Shown: positions 30,938 through 42,987 of the stretch, piece by piece
Layout of the letters: the number at the start of each line of letters is the position of its first letter
How positions within the stretch are numbered: position 1 is the stretch's first letter
From: Linderina pennispora
Taxonomy: Eukaryota > Kickxellomycota > Kickxellomycetes > Kickxellales > Kickxellaceae
Length of the DNA: 64,000 bases
Reading direction: 5' to 3'
Assembly (NCBI RefSeq): GCF_002104995.1
Contig: NW_024468251.1
Span: 1,364,001 to 1,428,000, forward strand
The notes under the pieces: generated by a model
What the model was told of the DNA's origin: nothing
Database searches by the model: none
What the model saw: only the letters and a program-made list of their open reading frames with translations
Position numbers and translations under genes: made by a program

Positions 30938-31406
30938 GGCAATATGAGTTTAGCATATTTGTTTTTTGTTCAAATGACATTATTTGGTTTGTATTGGTAA
31001 GGGAGGTGGGTTGCACAGCATAAATTGACCACCAGTGAAATTGCAGCATATTGCGCAGAGCATTAGCCGGGGAGTAGCACTGGAATATGCAGCGGCAGCG
31101 TGTCTCGGCTGCGGGTGGCGAGAAAAATGAACGCAGGTAGTATGTGGGCAAGCCCACTAGGGAGGGCGGTGAAATGAGCGACAGTGCCATAGGCTTTTTT
31201 TGCTGGAAAGGGCGATTCAAATGGGGCAGAGTTGACGTCACATGGCACCAAGGCCATATTTTCCTTGGCTGAATTTCAGGATATTTCGGCGATTCAGCGA
31301 GACGCATCGTGGGATCAGTGGATTTTTTATAAAATAAACAAATGCACAGGTTTTTTTTTTCGAGATATTGTTGCATTTCTTTTCTTTCCCATTTGCTTTC
31401 GTAATT
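30938..31406. other. Intergenic, separase 5' region
   Basis: 469 bp with no gene. It ends with an AT-rich, T-run-containing leader directly before the separase ATG. Confidence 0.45.
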
Positions 31407-34400
31407 ATGCGCGACAGGCTGCTAGAGTCGCTACAGAGTTTCAGTAAATGCACAAATACAGTAGAGCAGCAGGCGCTTGATCGGCTAGCAGCAGACAATA
31501 GCATAGAGTTTGCACTCAAGCTTGTGAACCAGACCAACCAGCTGTTGAGCAAAGCAACCGAGGAGATCCGGCAGGCACACAAGAGCGCAGATAAAACAGT
31601 AGATGGCGTGGAGCGCCTAGTGCGTGTAGCAGTGGCGGGTTTCCGGTGTTTGCACGAAAACAGGGGCAGGGCTGGATTCAAGGCGTTGGCGCTGGAGAAG
31701 ACACTGGGGAACTTCACAAGCCTATGTGTGAACGCGCGGCTGGGGCGGCAGGCATGGCAGGGGCTGGTATTGCTGCGGCAGATGCTGGAGGAGCATGCAG
31801 AGACAGAACAGGACGGGAGAGGCTCGCGGCTGGCGCGCAGTCTGCGGCGGCTGAGCATCAAGACGCCCGAGGCCAACATGGTGCAGTTCCCGAGGTCGTA
31901 CCATGGCACGGCGATGTTCAATAATCTGGTGGCGACGCTCCTGTGCAATGTGCTGCGGGTGCTGGCAATGGAGCCGGACATGGCAGAGCAGGCGACGGTG
32001 GCGCTGGCACAACGTAAGGATAGCGCATTGGAGTGGAGTATGGGCGATGGTTCAGAGGCATTGCTGGATATCTGCTTCCGGGCGTACTCGGCGCTGGCTA
32101 CCGGCGGGCATGCCTTGGAGGTGCGTGTGTTGGCGCTGACGGCGTATGCGATGACGGACAAATGCGACGGGCGCGTGTTGCTGAGACACGCAGTGAATGC
32201 GGCGACCCGACATAAGGCCAATGATGGCTTGGTGGTGGAGTTCTACCAGGCGCTGATGCCGGAGATGGCCAGCTATATGGCGAAACTGCCGGTGGTGCCG
32301 GAGCTGGTGGAGCTGAGTCGGCACCGGGCGGCTGTTCTCCTGCACACAGCGGGGATTTCAGCAGCACTTGATGCGTGCCAGCTAGTGGTGGGCGGGCAAG
32401 CAGGCAGCTCTGCCCTGGCAAGACTCGTCGCGGCGTTCCTGTCGTTTGAGGTGCTGGCCATGCACTTCAGAGAGACTGGGGAGACTAGTCATGTGGCTGA
32501 GGTAGCCAATGACGTGCGAGAATTGGCGTTCGATGCGGTGGGCGGGAAGGCGCGGCATACGCTGAACGGGTGGAACAGCCTGGCGACGTGTGCTGATGGT
32601 GTGCGGCGGGCGGCCAAGGCTGTGGTGGCGGCGGTGCGGGCGTCGGGGGACGCAGGGCTGGCGCAACATGTGGTCCACGTGCTGGACGTGGCCGGACGCA
32701 CATACCAGGCGTACGTTTCGCGTGGGGCACTGGCCAAGGCAGGAGCAGATGCAGCGGCGGTCCACAATGGCCACGCCGAGACGTACCTGGTGTCGCTGCA
32801 GCTGCAGGTGGAGTTTGGCGATATGGACGGCTCGGCTCTGCAGCGGCACAGCGATCTTCTGCTGATGCTGTGCGGGAAGCGGCTCTGTAGCCGCGAGTTC
32901 CTGCGCAGCCACTCGACCGTGTTCTTCAACACTGGAGCAGCGCATTACCAGCAGAAGATGCATGCAGGGGCGGCGCGTGCGCTGGAGTTTGCAATTCAGA
33001 GCCTGGCCATGTGGCTCGACAAGGGCAGTGACGACCATGTGGTTAAGCAGCTGTGGAAGCGCTACGAGGTTCTGGTGGCCGCGTATCAGGCCGACAGCAG
33101 GTATGAGGAGGCGGCAGGGGCACTGGCGCGGGCGGTTGCATGGACGGCTCGGCGGTTCGCTGATGAGCTAGCGATTGAGGAGGCAGGGACATCGGTGGTT
33201 CTGCCACCGACCAGCTCCTGCGTGGGCGAGGCGGCGGCCCGGCTCGTGCAGTTCATCGAGCAGTATGTGCGGATGAGCGCTGGGCGGCTCGCGCGCGATC
33301 CCGATGAGCTGGCCAGGCCAATGGCGGTGCCGGAGCACCCGCGGCTGGTGAATGCGTGGATGCGCGAGGCAGAGGCGCATCTATGGCGGGCGGTGGGCAT
33401 GGAGGGAGCGCGGCGGGCGGTCCTGGAGCATGCGCTTACGGAGTACGAGAACTGTAGTGCCTTGGCGTCTGCGCGGTGCCTGGTTGCGTTGGCCACGATG
33501 GACCGCGACCAGGGGCGGGACATCGAGTGCAGCCAGCGGCTCCAGACAGCGCAGGAGGTAATGCAGCGGCAGCCCGAGGAGAGCATGTATGTGGTGGGAC
33601 TGCGGGCTGAGTGCCTTGCATGGCAGGCGGTCATGCAGATCGAGCAGGGAGCGGCTGCGAGCAAAGACCTGGATGAGTGCGTGCGGCTGTGGGCGCAGCT
33701 TGCCAGCGGTCCGCTGGACCCAGGGTTCCTGCGCCAGGTGTCTGGGCTGATCCAGCATGTGCTCGACCTGCTATTAGCACGGCGCCTGCACTCGAAGTAC
33801 TGCAGTGTGCAGGAGGTGCTGCTGGCAATGGCGACTGCGTGCGAGGGCAGTGACGCGGAGTTTGCACCCATCGCCATGGAAAGCCTGGTAGGGCTGGGCA
33901 CCGGCCGCATGCTGCTGGGCGACATGCAGGCGGCCGAGAGCCACTTCCAGATGGTTACCGGGCGCTATGCCCCGGGCGTGCTGCCGCCACATATCGAGGT
34001 TGCGGCTCACCTGGCAGTGGCCGAGTTCCACATTGCGTGTGGCGAAACCGAGGCTGCTGCGTTGGCGCTGGCAGCGGCGCGGGACCAGGCAGTGGCCCGG
34101 TTCGATGAATTGCAGGAAACAAAGGGGAAGCAGCAGCCGAAGGCGCGGCCCACAACGCTTCTGGTGCTGGCACGCGCGGCGCTGGTATACTCACGGCTGG
34201 CGCTCTCGCAGGGCCGGCTGGCGGACGCCGTGGAACTGGGCGTGCAGGGATACCGCGTGCTGTGCAGTCTGCTGCGGACGCTGGCGCAGCAGCACGCGAC
34301 GCCGGAAGACGACGACGATCCGTTCAGCTCGCCGGCCAAGGCGCCCGCCGACGACCTTGCGTTCCTGCAGTTCAACGATAGCTGGGCATTGCAGCGCGCG

Positions 34401-36740
34401 CTGGTTGAGAGTACCCTGTATGTCTCTGGTCTGTTCTCGGTGCGCGGTAGCGTCAAGGAGTGCGAGTATTTCCTCAGCAAAGGCCTGGAAATCTGCGCGC
34501 GTATCTCTATGCCTCTGCCTAAGCGGCTGCTGGGTGTGCGGCGCATCGACGTATTGTCGCGTCGCCATGCCTGGGAGGAGTGCAGGCAGCTGCTGGCCTC
34601 TAGCGAGGATGGGGGAGAGATTCTGGGCATTGACGGTGTGCGGGCACTAGTGATGCTGGGCGATGCGTGGCGGAGATGCGGCGACTGCCAGCATGCAAGC
34701 CAGGCGTACGAGCAGGCGCTGGAAGCCAGCACAGGCGACGGTCTGACGGTTATGCGTGACGACGTGCGCGTGCGACTGCAGCTGCTGTCGGGTGCCTGGC
34801 TTCCGGAGGAGATGTCGGTGGAAAGAACCATCGACCAGCAGCCGGAGCACCTGCTGATGCTGGCCAGCCTGCAATTCGCCCGGCTGCAGAAGACGCTGGC
34901 GGAAATGGGCCTTGCGCAGGTGCTCGATTCGGCGCTGTTTCTGGCCGGTGCAACGCCCATGGCTGAGTTGCGAAGCGAGCCGATTGCCCAGGAACTGGCA
35001 GCTCTGGATGAGCTGCTGGAGCGCGCGTCGGCAGCAGCCATTGCCGTGGGGTCGGCGCACAGCGTGCATGAGAGCGGCCATTTGCTGGTGCTGGTGCGCG
35101 TAGTGGCCGATGCACTGGGCATGCGTAGCTCTTCTCCCACTGCAGCGGCGCGGATTCTCGACAACGCCCGCAATATCACCGTGGCACGCGAGGCCGCCGT
35201 GCGCTATCACGATGAGTGCCCGCCGCGGCCTGTTGTGTGGCCGACTGAAATCCTGCAGCCGCCCGGTGGTCACGAGGACGCCCGGGAGATCGCCGATGTT
35301 TTGCCGCATGCCTGGGTGGTCTGCGGGTTGTCGATAGACCGCACGCGCAACCTCCTGTTCCTGACACGGTATGAGCGTGGTCGTGCGCCCGCCGTCCTGT
35401 GCCTGCCTATGCGAGCCCTGCCCGCCGGTCTATCGGACGATCCATCCGGGACTGTCTTTGACAATGCGTACGCACAAATGGCTGCCATTATTGCCGAGTC
35501 TGACCAAACCATGAGGGTCGCCAATGAGTGTATCTCGGATGCCGACAAGCTGCAGTGGTGGCAGCAGCGCACTGAGCTTGATCGCCGGCTGGGCGCGCTG
35601 CTGCGCAGTATCGAGGACGAGTGGCTAGGCGGGTTCCGCAGTCTGCTGCTGCCCATTGGCGCCTTTGCCGTAGGGGACCCTGAGGCTGTAGGCAAGGTGA
35701 TCTGCGCGTGTGCTGAATCTCACGTGCCGATGACCAATGGAGTGGCTCTGGCCGATGATGTGTGCCGGTTTGTTGCCTATGCAGCGCGCGATGCTGACAG
35801 CGACGACTGGCTGGATGTCTGTGCCATGCTGCTCGACATGCTCTGCTACCGTGGGGGTAGCATGTGCAGCGAGGATGGTATTAGCCGATTTGCTGCTGAT
35901 CTGAAGCTGGCGCTGGCAACGGATGACCAGCCCACGGATGCTGCGGCACCGCGACATTTGGTTCTGGTGCTAGACAAGCACGCGCAGCAGATTCCCTGGG
36001 AGAGTCTGCCATGTTTGCGCAGTCATTCGGTGTCCCGTGTGCCGTCGCTGTCATTCCTGCAGCAGCGCCTGTCCAAGCTGCAGCGCTCGCCGCCGAGGCT
36101 TGCAGGCCCGCTGTTCGATACGCTCAAAGGGGAGAAGCCGGCGTTATTGGCTGGATCGCCGGCGGGTGTACGGGTCGATGGCTCGCACGTCTACTATGTG
36201 CTGAATCCAGCCGGCGATCTGGCCCGCACGCAGCAGAACTTTGAGGCGTACGTCAGAGCGAGCAGCACGTGGACGGGCGCCATTGGGCGGGCGCCGATGG
36301 ACCACGAGCTTGCGCAAGCGCTGGCGTCGGAATCGGCGGTGCTGTATTTCGGGCACGGCGGCGGCGAGCAGTACGTGTCGCGGGCGCGGCTGCGCGCATT
36401 GCCGCAGTGCTCAGTGGCCCTATTGCTTGGGTGCAGCAGCGGCCGCCTGCGCCCGCTGGGCGAGTACGATGCGGCTGGCACTGCCCTGGACTATATGGTT
36501 GCTGGGTGTCCGGCGCTGCTGGCTAATCTGTGGGATGTCGGCGACAAGGACATTGATCGCTTTGCGAAATCCCTGCTGGCCAAGTGGGGGCTGGGCCAGG
36601 TCGGGGTGCTGGGCGGCACGAAGACCCCCGGGAATATGTCGCTTTCCGAGGCTGTCAGCGAGGCGCGCGGGGCCTGCCGTATGCCGTTCTTGACTGGCGC
36701 TGCGCCGGTCGTCTATGGCATCCCGGCCTACATTGAGTGA
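31407..36740 (+). CDS. ESP1: Separase (peptidase C50)
   Basis: 1,777 residues in one uninterrupted frame from MRDRLLESLQSF. The first ~1,350 residues are alpha-helical, TPR-like and Ala/Leu-rich, as in separases. The C-terminal caspase-like domain carries HLVLVLDKHAQQIPWESLPC (family signature), catalytic His in LYFGHGGGEQYV (~residue 1650) and catalytic Cys in ALLLGCSSGRL (~1676). AGCPALLANLWDVGDKDIDRF follows. In the known family it cleaves the Scc1/Rad21 cohesin subunit at anaphase after securin is destroyed. It is the longest clean frame in the window, which shows the local sequence is accurate here. FEN1 starts 166 bp downstream on the same strand. Confidence 0.94.
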   Translation: MRDRLLESLQSFSKCTNTVEQQALDRLAADNSIEFALKLVNQTNQLLSKATEEIRQAHKSADKTVDGVERLVRVAVAGFRCLHENRGRAGFKALALEKTLGNFTSLCVNARLGRQAWQGLVLLRQMLEEHAETEQDGRGSRLARSLRRLSIKTPEANMVQFPRSYHGTAMFNNLVATLLCNVLRVLAMEPDMAEQATVALAQRKDSALEWSMGDGSEALLDICFRAYSALATGGHALEVRVLALTAYAMTDKCDGRVLLRHAVNAATRHKANDGLVVEFYQALMPEMASYMAKLPVVPELVELSRHRAAVLLHTAGISAALDACQLVVGGQAGSSALARLVAAFLSFEVLAMHFRETGETSHVAEVANDVRELAFDAVGGKARHTLNGWNSLATCADGVRRAAKAVVAAVRASGDAGLAQHVVHVLDVAGRTYQAYVSRGALAKAGADAAAVHNGHAETYLVSLQLQVEFGDMDGSALQRHSDLLLMLCGKRLCSREFLRSHSTVFFNTGAAHYQQKMHAGAARALEFAIQSLAMWLDKGSDDHVVKQLWKRYEVLVAAYQADSRYEEAAGALARAVAWTARRFADELAIEEAGTSVVLPPTSSCVGEAAARLVQFIEQYVRMSAGRLARDPDELARPMAVPEHPRLVNAWMREAEAHLWRAVGMEGARRAVLEHALTEYENCSALASARCLVALATMDRDQGRDIECSQRLQTAQEVMQRQPEESMYVVGLRAECLAWQAVMQIEQGAAASKDLDECVRLWAQLASGPLDPGFLRQVSGLIQHVLDLLLARRLHSKYCSVQEVLLAMATACEGSDAEFAPIAMESLVGLGTGRMLLGDMQAAESHFQMVTGRYAPGVLPPHIEVAAHLAVAEFHIACGETEAAALALAAARDQAVARFDELQETKGKQQPKARPTTLLVLARAALVYSRLALSQGRLADAVELGVQGYRVLCSLLRTLAQQHATPEDDDDPFSSPAKAPADDLAFLQFNDSWALQRALVESTLYVSGLFSVRGSVKECEYFLSKGLEICARISMPLPKRLLGVRRIDVLSRRHAWEECRQLLASSEDGGEILGIDGVRALVMLGDAWRRCGDCQHASQAYEQALEASTGDGLTVMRDDVRVRLQLLSGAWLPEEMSVERTIDQQPEHLLMLASLQFARLQKTLAEMGLAQVLDSALFLAGATPMAELRSEPIAQELAALDELLERASAAAIAVGSAHSVHESGHLLVLVRVVADALGMRSSSPTAAARILDNARNITVAREAAVRYHDECPPRPVVWPTEILQPPGGHEDAREIADVLPHAWVVCGLSIDRTRNLLFLTRYERGRAPAVLCLPMRALPAGLSDDPSGTVFDNAYAQMAAIIAESDQTMRVANECISDADKLQWWQQRTELDRRLGALLRSIEDEWLGGFRSLLLPIGAFAVGDPEAVGKVICACAESHVPMTNGVALADDVCRFVAYAARDADSDDWLDVCAMLLDMLCYRGGSMCSEDGISRFAADLKLALATDDQPTDAAAPRHLVLVLDKHAQQIPWESLPCLRSHSVSRVPSLSFLQQRLSKLQRSPPRLAGPLFDTLKGEKPALLAGSPAGVRVDGSHVYYVLNPAGDLARTQQNFEAYVRASSTWTGAIGRAPMDHELAQALASESAVLYFGHGGGEQYVSRARLRALPQCSVALLLGCSSGRLRPLGEYDAAGTALDYMVAGCPALLANLWDVGDKDIDRFAKSLLAKWGLGQVGVLGGTKTPGNMSLSEAVSEARGACRMPFLTGAAPVVYGIPAYIE

Positions 36741-36906
36741 AATCCTCAGTGTCCTGGTGGATCACCGGGTGCCTTGATCTCCCACGCGTATCAGACGCGT
36801 CGGTGTAATTTTACTTTGTCTCATTCTTGATCCTCTTTTATACACGCATTTCCTTTTTTTTCTTCCATTTCTCGCAACTTGAATTTTCATTACTTTTTTT
36901 TACGCC

Positions 36907-38052
36907 ATGGGAATCAAAGGCTTCAAGCAGGTGCTGGGCGACCACGCGCCAAAGGCCATCCGCCGTATCACAATGAAGAGCCTGGTGGGCCGCAAAGTCG
37001 CCATAGACGCGTCGACATCGCTGTACCAGTTCCTGGTGGCCGTGCGCAGCCAGGGCCAGAACCTGACGACATCCGAGGGCGACGTGACGAGCCACCTAAT
37101 CGGCCTGTTCTACCGCACAATCAACATGCTGGAGAACGGCCTGAAGCCCGTCTACGTGTTTGACGGCAAGCCGCCGACGATGAAGAGCGGCGAGCTGGCG
37201 AAGCGGCGGGAGCGGCGGGAAAAAGCCGAGTCGGACCTGAAAAAGGCCGAGGAGGAAGGCGACGCCGAGGAGATCGTCAAGCACACGAAGCGGCTGGCCA
37301 AGGTGACGCCCGAGATCAACGACGAGGCGCGCCGGCTCCTCAAGCTGATGGGCGTGCCCTATGTCACTGCGCCATGCGAGGCCGAGGCCGAGTGCGCGGC
37401 GCTGGCCAGGCAGGGCAAGGTGTGGGCGGCGGCATCGCAGGATATGGACACGCTGCTGTTTGGCGCGCCCGTGCTGATTCGCAATCTGACCGTGCCCACC
37501 AATACCTCGACTGCCAACGGCAGGCGCCTGGTTGAGATCGAGGAGATCCATCTTGAGGACGTACTGCAGGGGCTCGGCGACTTCTCCATCGACCAGCTCA
37601 TCGACATGGGCATTCTGCTTGGCTGCGACTACTGCGACTCGATCCGCGGCGTCGGCCCAAAGTCCGCCTATACGCATATTTCTGACCTAAAGTCCATTGA
37701 GGAAATCGTCAAGCTCGAGAAAATCGCAAAGGCCGTGCCCGAGCACTGGCCGTTCGAGCAGGCCCGTGAGCTGTTCCGCTCGCCCGAGGTCTCCGACTGC
37801 GACCAGACGTTTGTCTGGGAGAAGCCCGATGTCGAGGGCCTGGTGCAGTTCCTGGTCAAGGAAAAGGAGTTCAGCGAGGACCGCGTGCGCTCGGGCGCCG
37901 CCAAGCTGATGAAGAATGTCGGCAAGCCTGCCCAGGGCCGTCTCGATGCCTTCTTCAAAACATCGAAGCCCCAGCCCAGGCCTGCTGCTGCGACTGGCAA
38001 ACGCAACCAGCAGGTGGCTAAAGGTGGCGCTGTCAAGAAGGCAAAGAAATAG
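36907..38052 (+). CDS. FEN1: Flap endonuclease 1
   Basis: 381 residues, intact. The N-terminus MGIKGFKQVLGDHAPKAIR is typical of FEN1; the initiator context is gccATGg. The XPG-N region has KVAIDASTSLYQFLVAVR and YVFDGKPP. The XPG-I region has APCEAEAECAALAR and SQDMDTLLFG. The H3TH region has LGCDYCDSIRGVGPKSAY. The acidic metal-binding residues are present. The C-terminal PIP box QGRLDAFFK mediates PCNA binding, followed by a basic tail. Its function is removal of 5' flaps in Okazaki fragment maturation and long-patch base excision repair (rad27/rad2 in yeasts). Confidence 0.96.
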   Translation: MGIKGFKQVLGDHAPKAIRRITMKSLVGRKVAIDASTSLYQFLVAVRSQGQNLTTSEGDVTSHLIGLFYRTINMLENGLKPVYVFDGKPPTMKSGELAKRRERREKAESDLKKAEEEGDAEEIVKHTKRLAKVTPEINDEARRLLKLMGVPYVTAPCEAEAECAALARQGKVWAAASQDMDTLLFGAPVLIRNLTVPTNTSTANGRRLVEIEEIHLEDVLQGLGDFSIDQLIDMGILLGCDYCDSIRGVGPKSAYTHISDLKSIEEIVKLEKIAKAVPEHWPFEQARELFRSPEVSDCDQTFVWEKPDVEGLVQFLVKEKEFSEDRVRSGAAKLMKNVGKPAQGRLDAFFKTSKPQPRPAAATGKRNQQVAKGGAVKKAKK

Positions 38053-39488
<1,436 letters not shown>

Positions 39489-39824
39489 GAAGACCGCCAT
39501 CTCTTGATTATCTTTTGGTATTAAAGAACCTTTAGCTTACTTGCCAATCGGCTCGATTTCTTCCTCCGCCAGACCGTTTGCTTATTTGTTTTCTTCACTT
39601 GTATCGCCGCACGTGACTGCTGCCTGGACTGTGCCCGGACTTTGATTGCTGTTCGGAGCTAGCCGTGCGCCGGAAGTCAATCCACTCGCTTCCCGCTCTT
39701 TGCCTGATGCAGAGCCGGCACCAGGCATGTGATTCCATGTATAAAAGGCTGCAGTGGCACGCCCCCAGGTGAGCCTTGCTGGCCCCTCTCCTCTTGTCTT
39801 TATCTCCACGCCTCTGCTTTCACA
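39489..39824. other. Intergenic, enoyl-CoA isomerase promoter
   Basis: 336 bp; contains the TATA box at 39740. No gene seen. Confidence 0.5.
39740..39746 (+). promoter_or_regulatory. TATA box of the enoyl-CoA hydratase/isomerase gene
   Basis: tataaaa lies 85 bp upstream of the ATG at 39825, with a CT-rich leader between. Confidence 0.6.
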
Positions 39825-40158
39825 ATGCCGGCCTCTATTGAGCTTCCCACACTTACTGTCGTCCAGCTGGAGCTGCACCCGCCAGGCGTTCTGCTGATGC
39901 GCTTCAACCGGCCCCAGAGCATGAACGCAATGGCGCCCGAGTCGTACCGCGAATGGCGCCAAGTGATGCAGTTCGTCCACAGCACGCCCACCCTGCGCGC
40001 CCTTGTAATCACCGGCAACGGCCGCGCATACTCTGCCGGCCAGGACCTCAACACAAACCCCACATACCGGACGCGCGACGAAGAGCTGGCGTCAATCAAG
40101 GCGCGCAACGACCTGACGCGCGACCTGACCCGGCTCATCATCACCAGCCCGATCCCAA

Positions 40159-40190
<32 letters not shown>

Positions 40191-40652
40191 TACGCATGCA
40201 CGACGCTGGCCCTGTGCGACCTGGTGATTTCGGTCGAGAAGGCCATTTTCCGGACCCCGTTCGCCGAGCTCGCATTCTGCGCCGAGGGCTGCAGCTCAGT
40301 GACCTTCCCGCGCATCCTCGGCCCCATGCTCGCCAACGATATGATCCTGTTCGGCCGCACTGTGTCTGCAGCTGAGATGCACCAGCATGGGTTCATTGCA
40401 CGGATTGTCGAGCCGTCGGCATTGCTGGAAACTGCGCTGGGCGTCGCCAAGGAGATGGCCGGGCATTCGCAGCGCGCAATCCGGGTGTCGCGCAGCCTGA
40501 TCCGCAACGAGCGGTTTGTTGACGAGCTGGTTAAGGCAAACGACGCCGAAATGGATGAGCTGTACAAGTGCATGATCTCAGATGATGCCAAGGAGGCGGT
40601 GAGGAAGGTGTTCATGCGGCTTCAGGCAAAGGCGAGGAAGCCCAAGATTTAA
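39825..40652 (+). CDS. Enoyl-CoA hydratase/isomerase family, likely delta3-delta2-enoyl-CoA isomerase
   Basis: 275 residues from MPASIELPTLTVVQLEL. Crotonase fold: MRFNRPQSMNAMAPESY, the oxyanion-hole strand RAYSAGQDLN, and the second oxyanion segment IPIIAAVNGPAVGYACTTLALCDLVIS. A glutamate lies in AFCAEGCSSVTFPRILG. The EGCSS signature matches the catalytic-Glu region of peroxisomal ECI/PECI-type isomerases rather than classical hydratases. These enzymes shift 3-enoyl-CoA double bonds during beta-oxidation of unsaturated fatty acids. The last residues are PKI, not a standard PTS1, so peroxisomal targeting is uncertain. The frame is intact. Confidence 0.8.
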
Positions 40653-40921
40653 GAACAGAAAAATACTCCCTTTGTGTATGTGCGGTGCTGAATTTCAGTC
40701 GTCATAGCCTTGCATTATGAGTATATACTGCTCTGGTTGCTACGATAAACTCTCTTCATGCATGCTCTAGCCACACGCTCCCATTTAGAAAGGAACATGA
40801 TGCAGCTAACCCGGCGCCAGGCATCGGTGAATGTAGTTAAAATGAAAAAATGCCTCGTTTCGGCACTCATCCAACTCTCTTCTGGTTTGAACCTCATTTT
40901 GTACAGCCCTTTAAGCAAACT

Positions 40922-42294
40922 ATGCCATCATATGTCGATAAACTAGAGGCGAAACTGTGGAGTGTGCGGTCCTCCCCCATCACTGTCATGTGTGTTGCCT
41001 GCTTGGGCCTGCTAATCGACAACCTCTCGTACTCTATATCCATTGCTTGCCTGCCCCATCTCTTTGAGGACATGAAATTGGCCTCCGAGTCCATTGTCGG
41101 CGTAGTATCCACCATGTTTGGCCTCGGCGCCTTCATCACCAGCATAATCTCTGGCATTGCCAGCGACAGAATCGGCAGCCGCAAGATCCCAATGATCATC
41201 GGTGCGGTAGGATACGCCCTGAGCGGCGTCATACTGTTTTTTCGCTAGCAAGCTCTGGCATGTCCTCACATATAGGCTGCTGAACGGGCTGGCGTCGGGA
41301 TTTCTGTACCCGATTGGAATGTCGACCATCGGCGATGTGTATCCAAGCAAGCTGCTGGGCTTCCAGATGGCGCTGCTTAACTCATTCAACAGCATAGGAT
41401 ACACGGTAGGGCCGGTCTTGGGCGGCGCACTGTATGATTCCGTAGGCGTACATGGTGTGTCTGCAGTCATCATCGTGTTCGGATCCGTTCTGGCAGTTGT
41501 CGTTGCGCTAGCAATGCGCGAGCCACTGGTGCTGCATAAGGAAATTGTCGCACGGAATGGTAATGCCGAGGATACAAAGCCAGAAGATACGGTGCTGGAC
41601 GGAGAAGGGCCCGGTGATTAAATCGCAGCCGGCGAGCAGCCCCCGCCGTGAAATGTCGTTGGGCAAGCTGATAATGCAATGGCAGGTGCTTTCGGCATCC
41701 CTGACCACCCTATCCATGGGCATGCTGATAGGGTCGCTCGAAAGCATTATGCCAATATACTCGAAGGATGTTTTGGCATGTCGGCGTCGCAAATTGGCCT
41801 CTTGTTCGTGATCCAACGGCAGTGTTGCCATTGTTCTTTCTGTGCCCATGGGCTGGACCGTGGACTGGATGCTGAGGCGGTTCGGCGAAGGCATCCGGCC
41901 GTTTATCGTGCTGGCTGGCCTGGCTCTGACAAGCAGCTCTGTGCTGCTGATGGGCTTCTGCACGACATTCACCATGGTATTGGGCGCAAACACGTGGCTG
42001 GCGATAGTCATTCTGATTGTTAATATCCCGGTCATGAGCAGCTTTGGCGACTTTGTCAACAGCCTTGGGCTAAACTCGATGGCTCAGTCATATGGCATAT
42101 ACAACGCATTCTGGGCCTTGGCATCAACCATAGCTCCACCCATCGCCACAACCCTGTATACCCGGATCGGATACAGGTCTACCGTGGCTGGCCTGCTCAC
42201 GGGGCTCTGTATTGTATGCTCGGTGCTGATAATGGCAGAGCCGCTCTGGCGACTGTGCAAGCGAGCAATGCGTACTGTTGTAGAGAGGAAATGA
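40922..42294 (+). CDS. MFS transporter 1 (about four apparent indels)
   Basis: Starts MPSYVDKLEAKLWSVRSS. TM1 is ITVMCVACLGLLIDNLSYSI, and the loop 2-3 motif A-like segment is SGIASDRIGSRKIPM. Frame changes near 41240 (T6C run, between GVILFF and ASKLWHVLTYRLL), 41615, 41790 and 41825 each disrupt a segment conserved in MFS 2 and 3. Shared family segments are IGDVYPSKLLGFQMALLN, SFGDFVNSLGLNSMAQSYG and the C-terminal SIAPPIATTLYTRIGYRS type helix. It ends TVVERK at 42294. 12-TM drug/H+ or vesicular-amine type exporter by general resemblance; substrate unknown. Same strand as its two paralogues downstream. Confidence 0.75.
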
Positions 42295-42330
42295 GGTTGT
42301 AATATTATAGCTGTGAGCCCTGCTTTATTA

Positions 42331-42987
42331 TCAGTAATCCTTCTTGGACTTTGCTTTGTCCAGCGAATGCTCGTTATTTACGATTGTGTCTATGGCAGAT
42401 ACAGCTTTGGGCACGGCCCAGAAGATGCTGAACAGGACCACCACCAGTATTATCAGTACTAATCGGAATGCTTGCGCAGGCACCCCCAGCACAAGTTTGT
42501 CCAAGGCGATGTTGAACTGCGTCAGATCCAAGTCAGGCACTGCATAGGCTGACACACCTGCGTGCCTTGCCGTCACCCTTGCCAGCATAGCTGCACCCTG
42601 CACTTTACCTGCTGAGGTCACCTGTGCCTGTGTAAGATTGTACATGGCGACGACTTCGTCCAGACTAAACACCGACACCTGGTACTCGGTTGGTGATGTG
42701 GCCGCGTATGACAGCCGCAGCTCGTATGACGACCCGCCTTCAAGGCTGCTGAGCAGGTACCACTTTTCCTTGTCTGTTCTGCTGCTCTGCTCAGGCACGA
42801 TTACCTCCATGTCTAAAGCGTCGTGCGGACTGGTCAGGGTTTTAGGGCGCAGTTTTGCCTGCATGTCAGCAATGAGCATGCCTGTTTGTTGGTGCGAGAC
42901 AGGATATGTAAAATGCACAATCTCGGTATTGGCCCAAACACCGGCGAGGCCGAGCGACAGTGTGAACAGGGCAGATGAAAGCCTCAT
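42331..42987 (-). CDS. Type I ER membrane protein with KKXX tail, unidentified
   Basis: 218 residues on the minus strand, between MFS 1 and 2. Signal peptide MRLSSALFTLSLGLAGVWA; a luminal beta-rich domain (TEIVHFTYPVSH, SSYELRLSYAATSPTEYQVSVF). One C-terminal transmembrane helix (FRLVLIILVVVLFSIFWAV) and a short cytosolic tail ending KSKKDY. The last four residues KKDY fit the KKXX COPI retrieval signal, so ER residence is likely. I do not recognise the family. The stop lies 36 bp from the MFS 1 stop (convergent). Confidence 0.6.
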   Translation of the reverse strand: MRLSSALFTLSLGLAGVWANTEIVHFTYPVSHQQTGMLIADMQAKLRPKTLTSPHDALDMEVIVPEQSSRTDKEKWYLLSSLEGGSSYELRLSYAATSPTEYQVSVFSLDEVVAMYNLTQAQVTSAGKVQGAAMLARVTARHAGVSAYAVPDLDLTQFNIALDKLVLGVPAQAFRLVLIILVVVLFSIFWAVPKAVSAIDTIVNNEHSLDKAKSKKDY

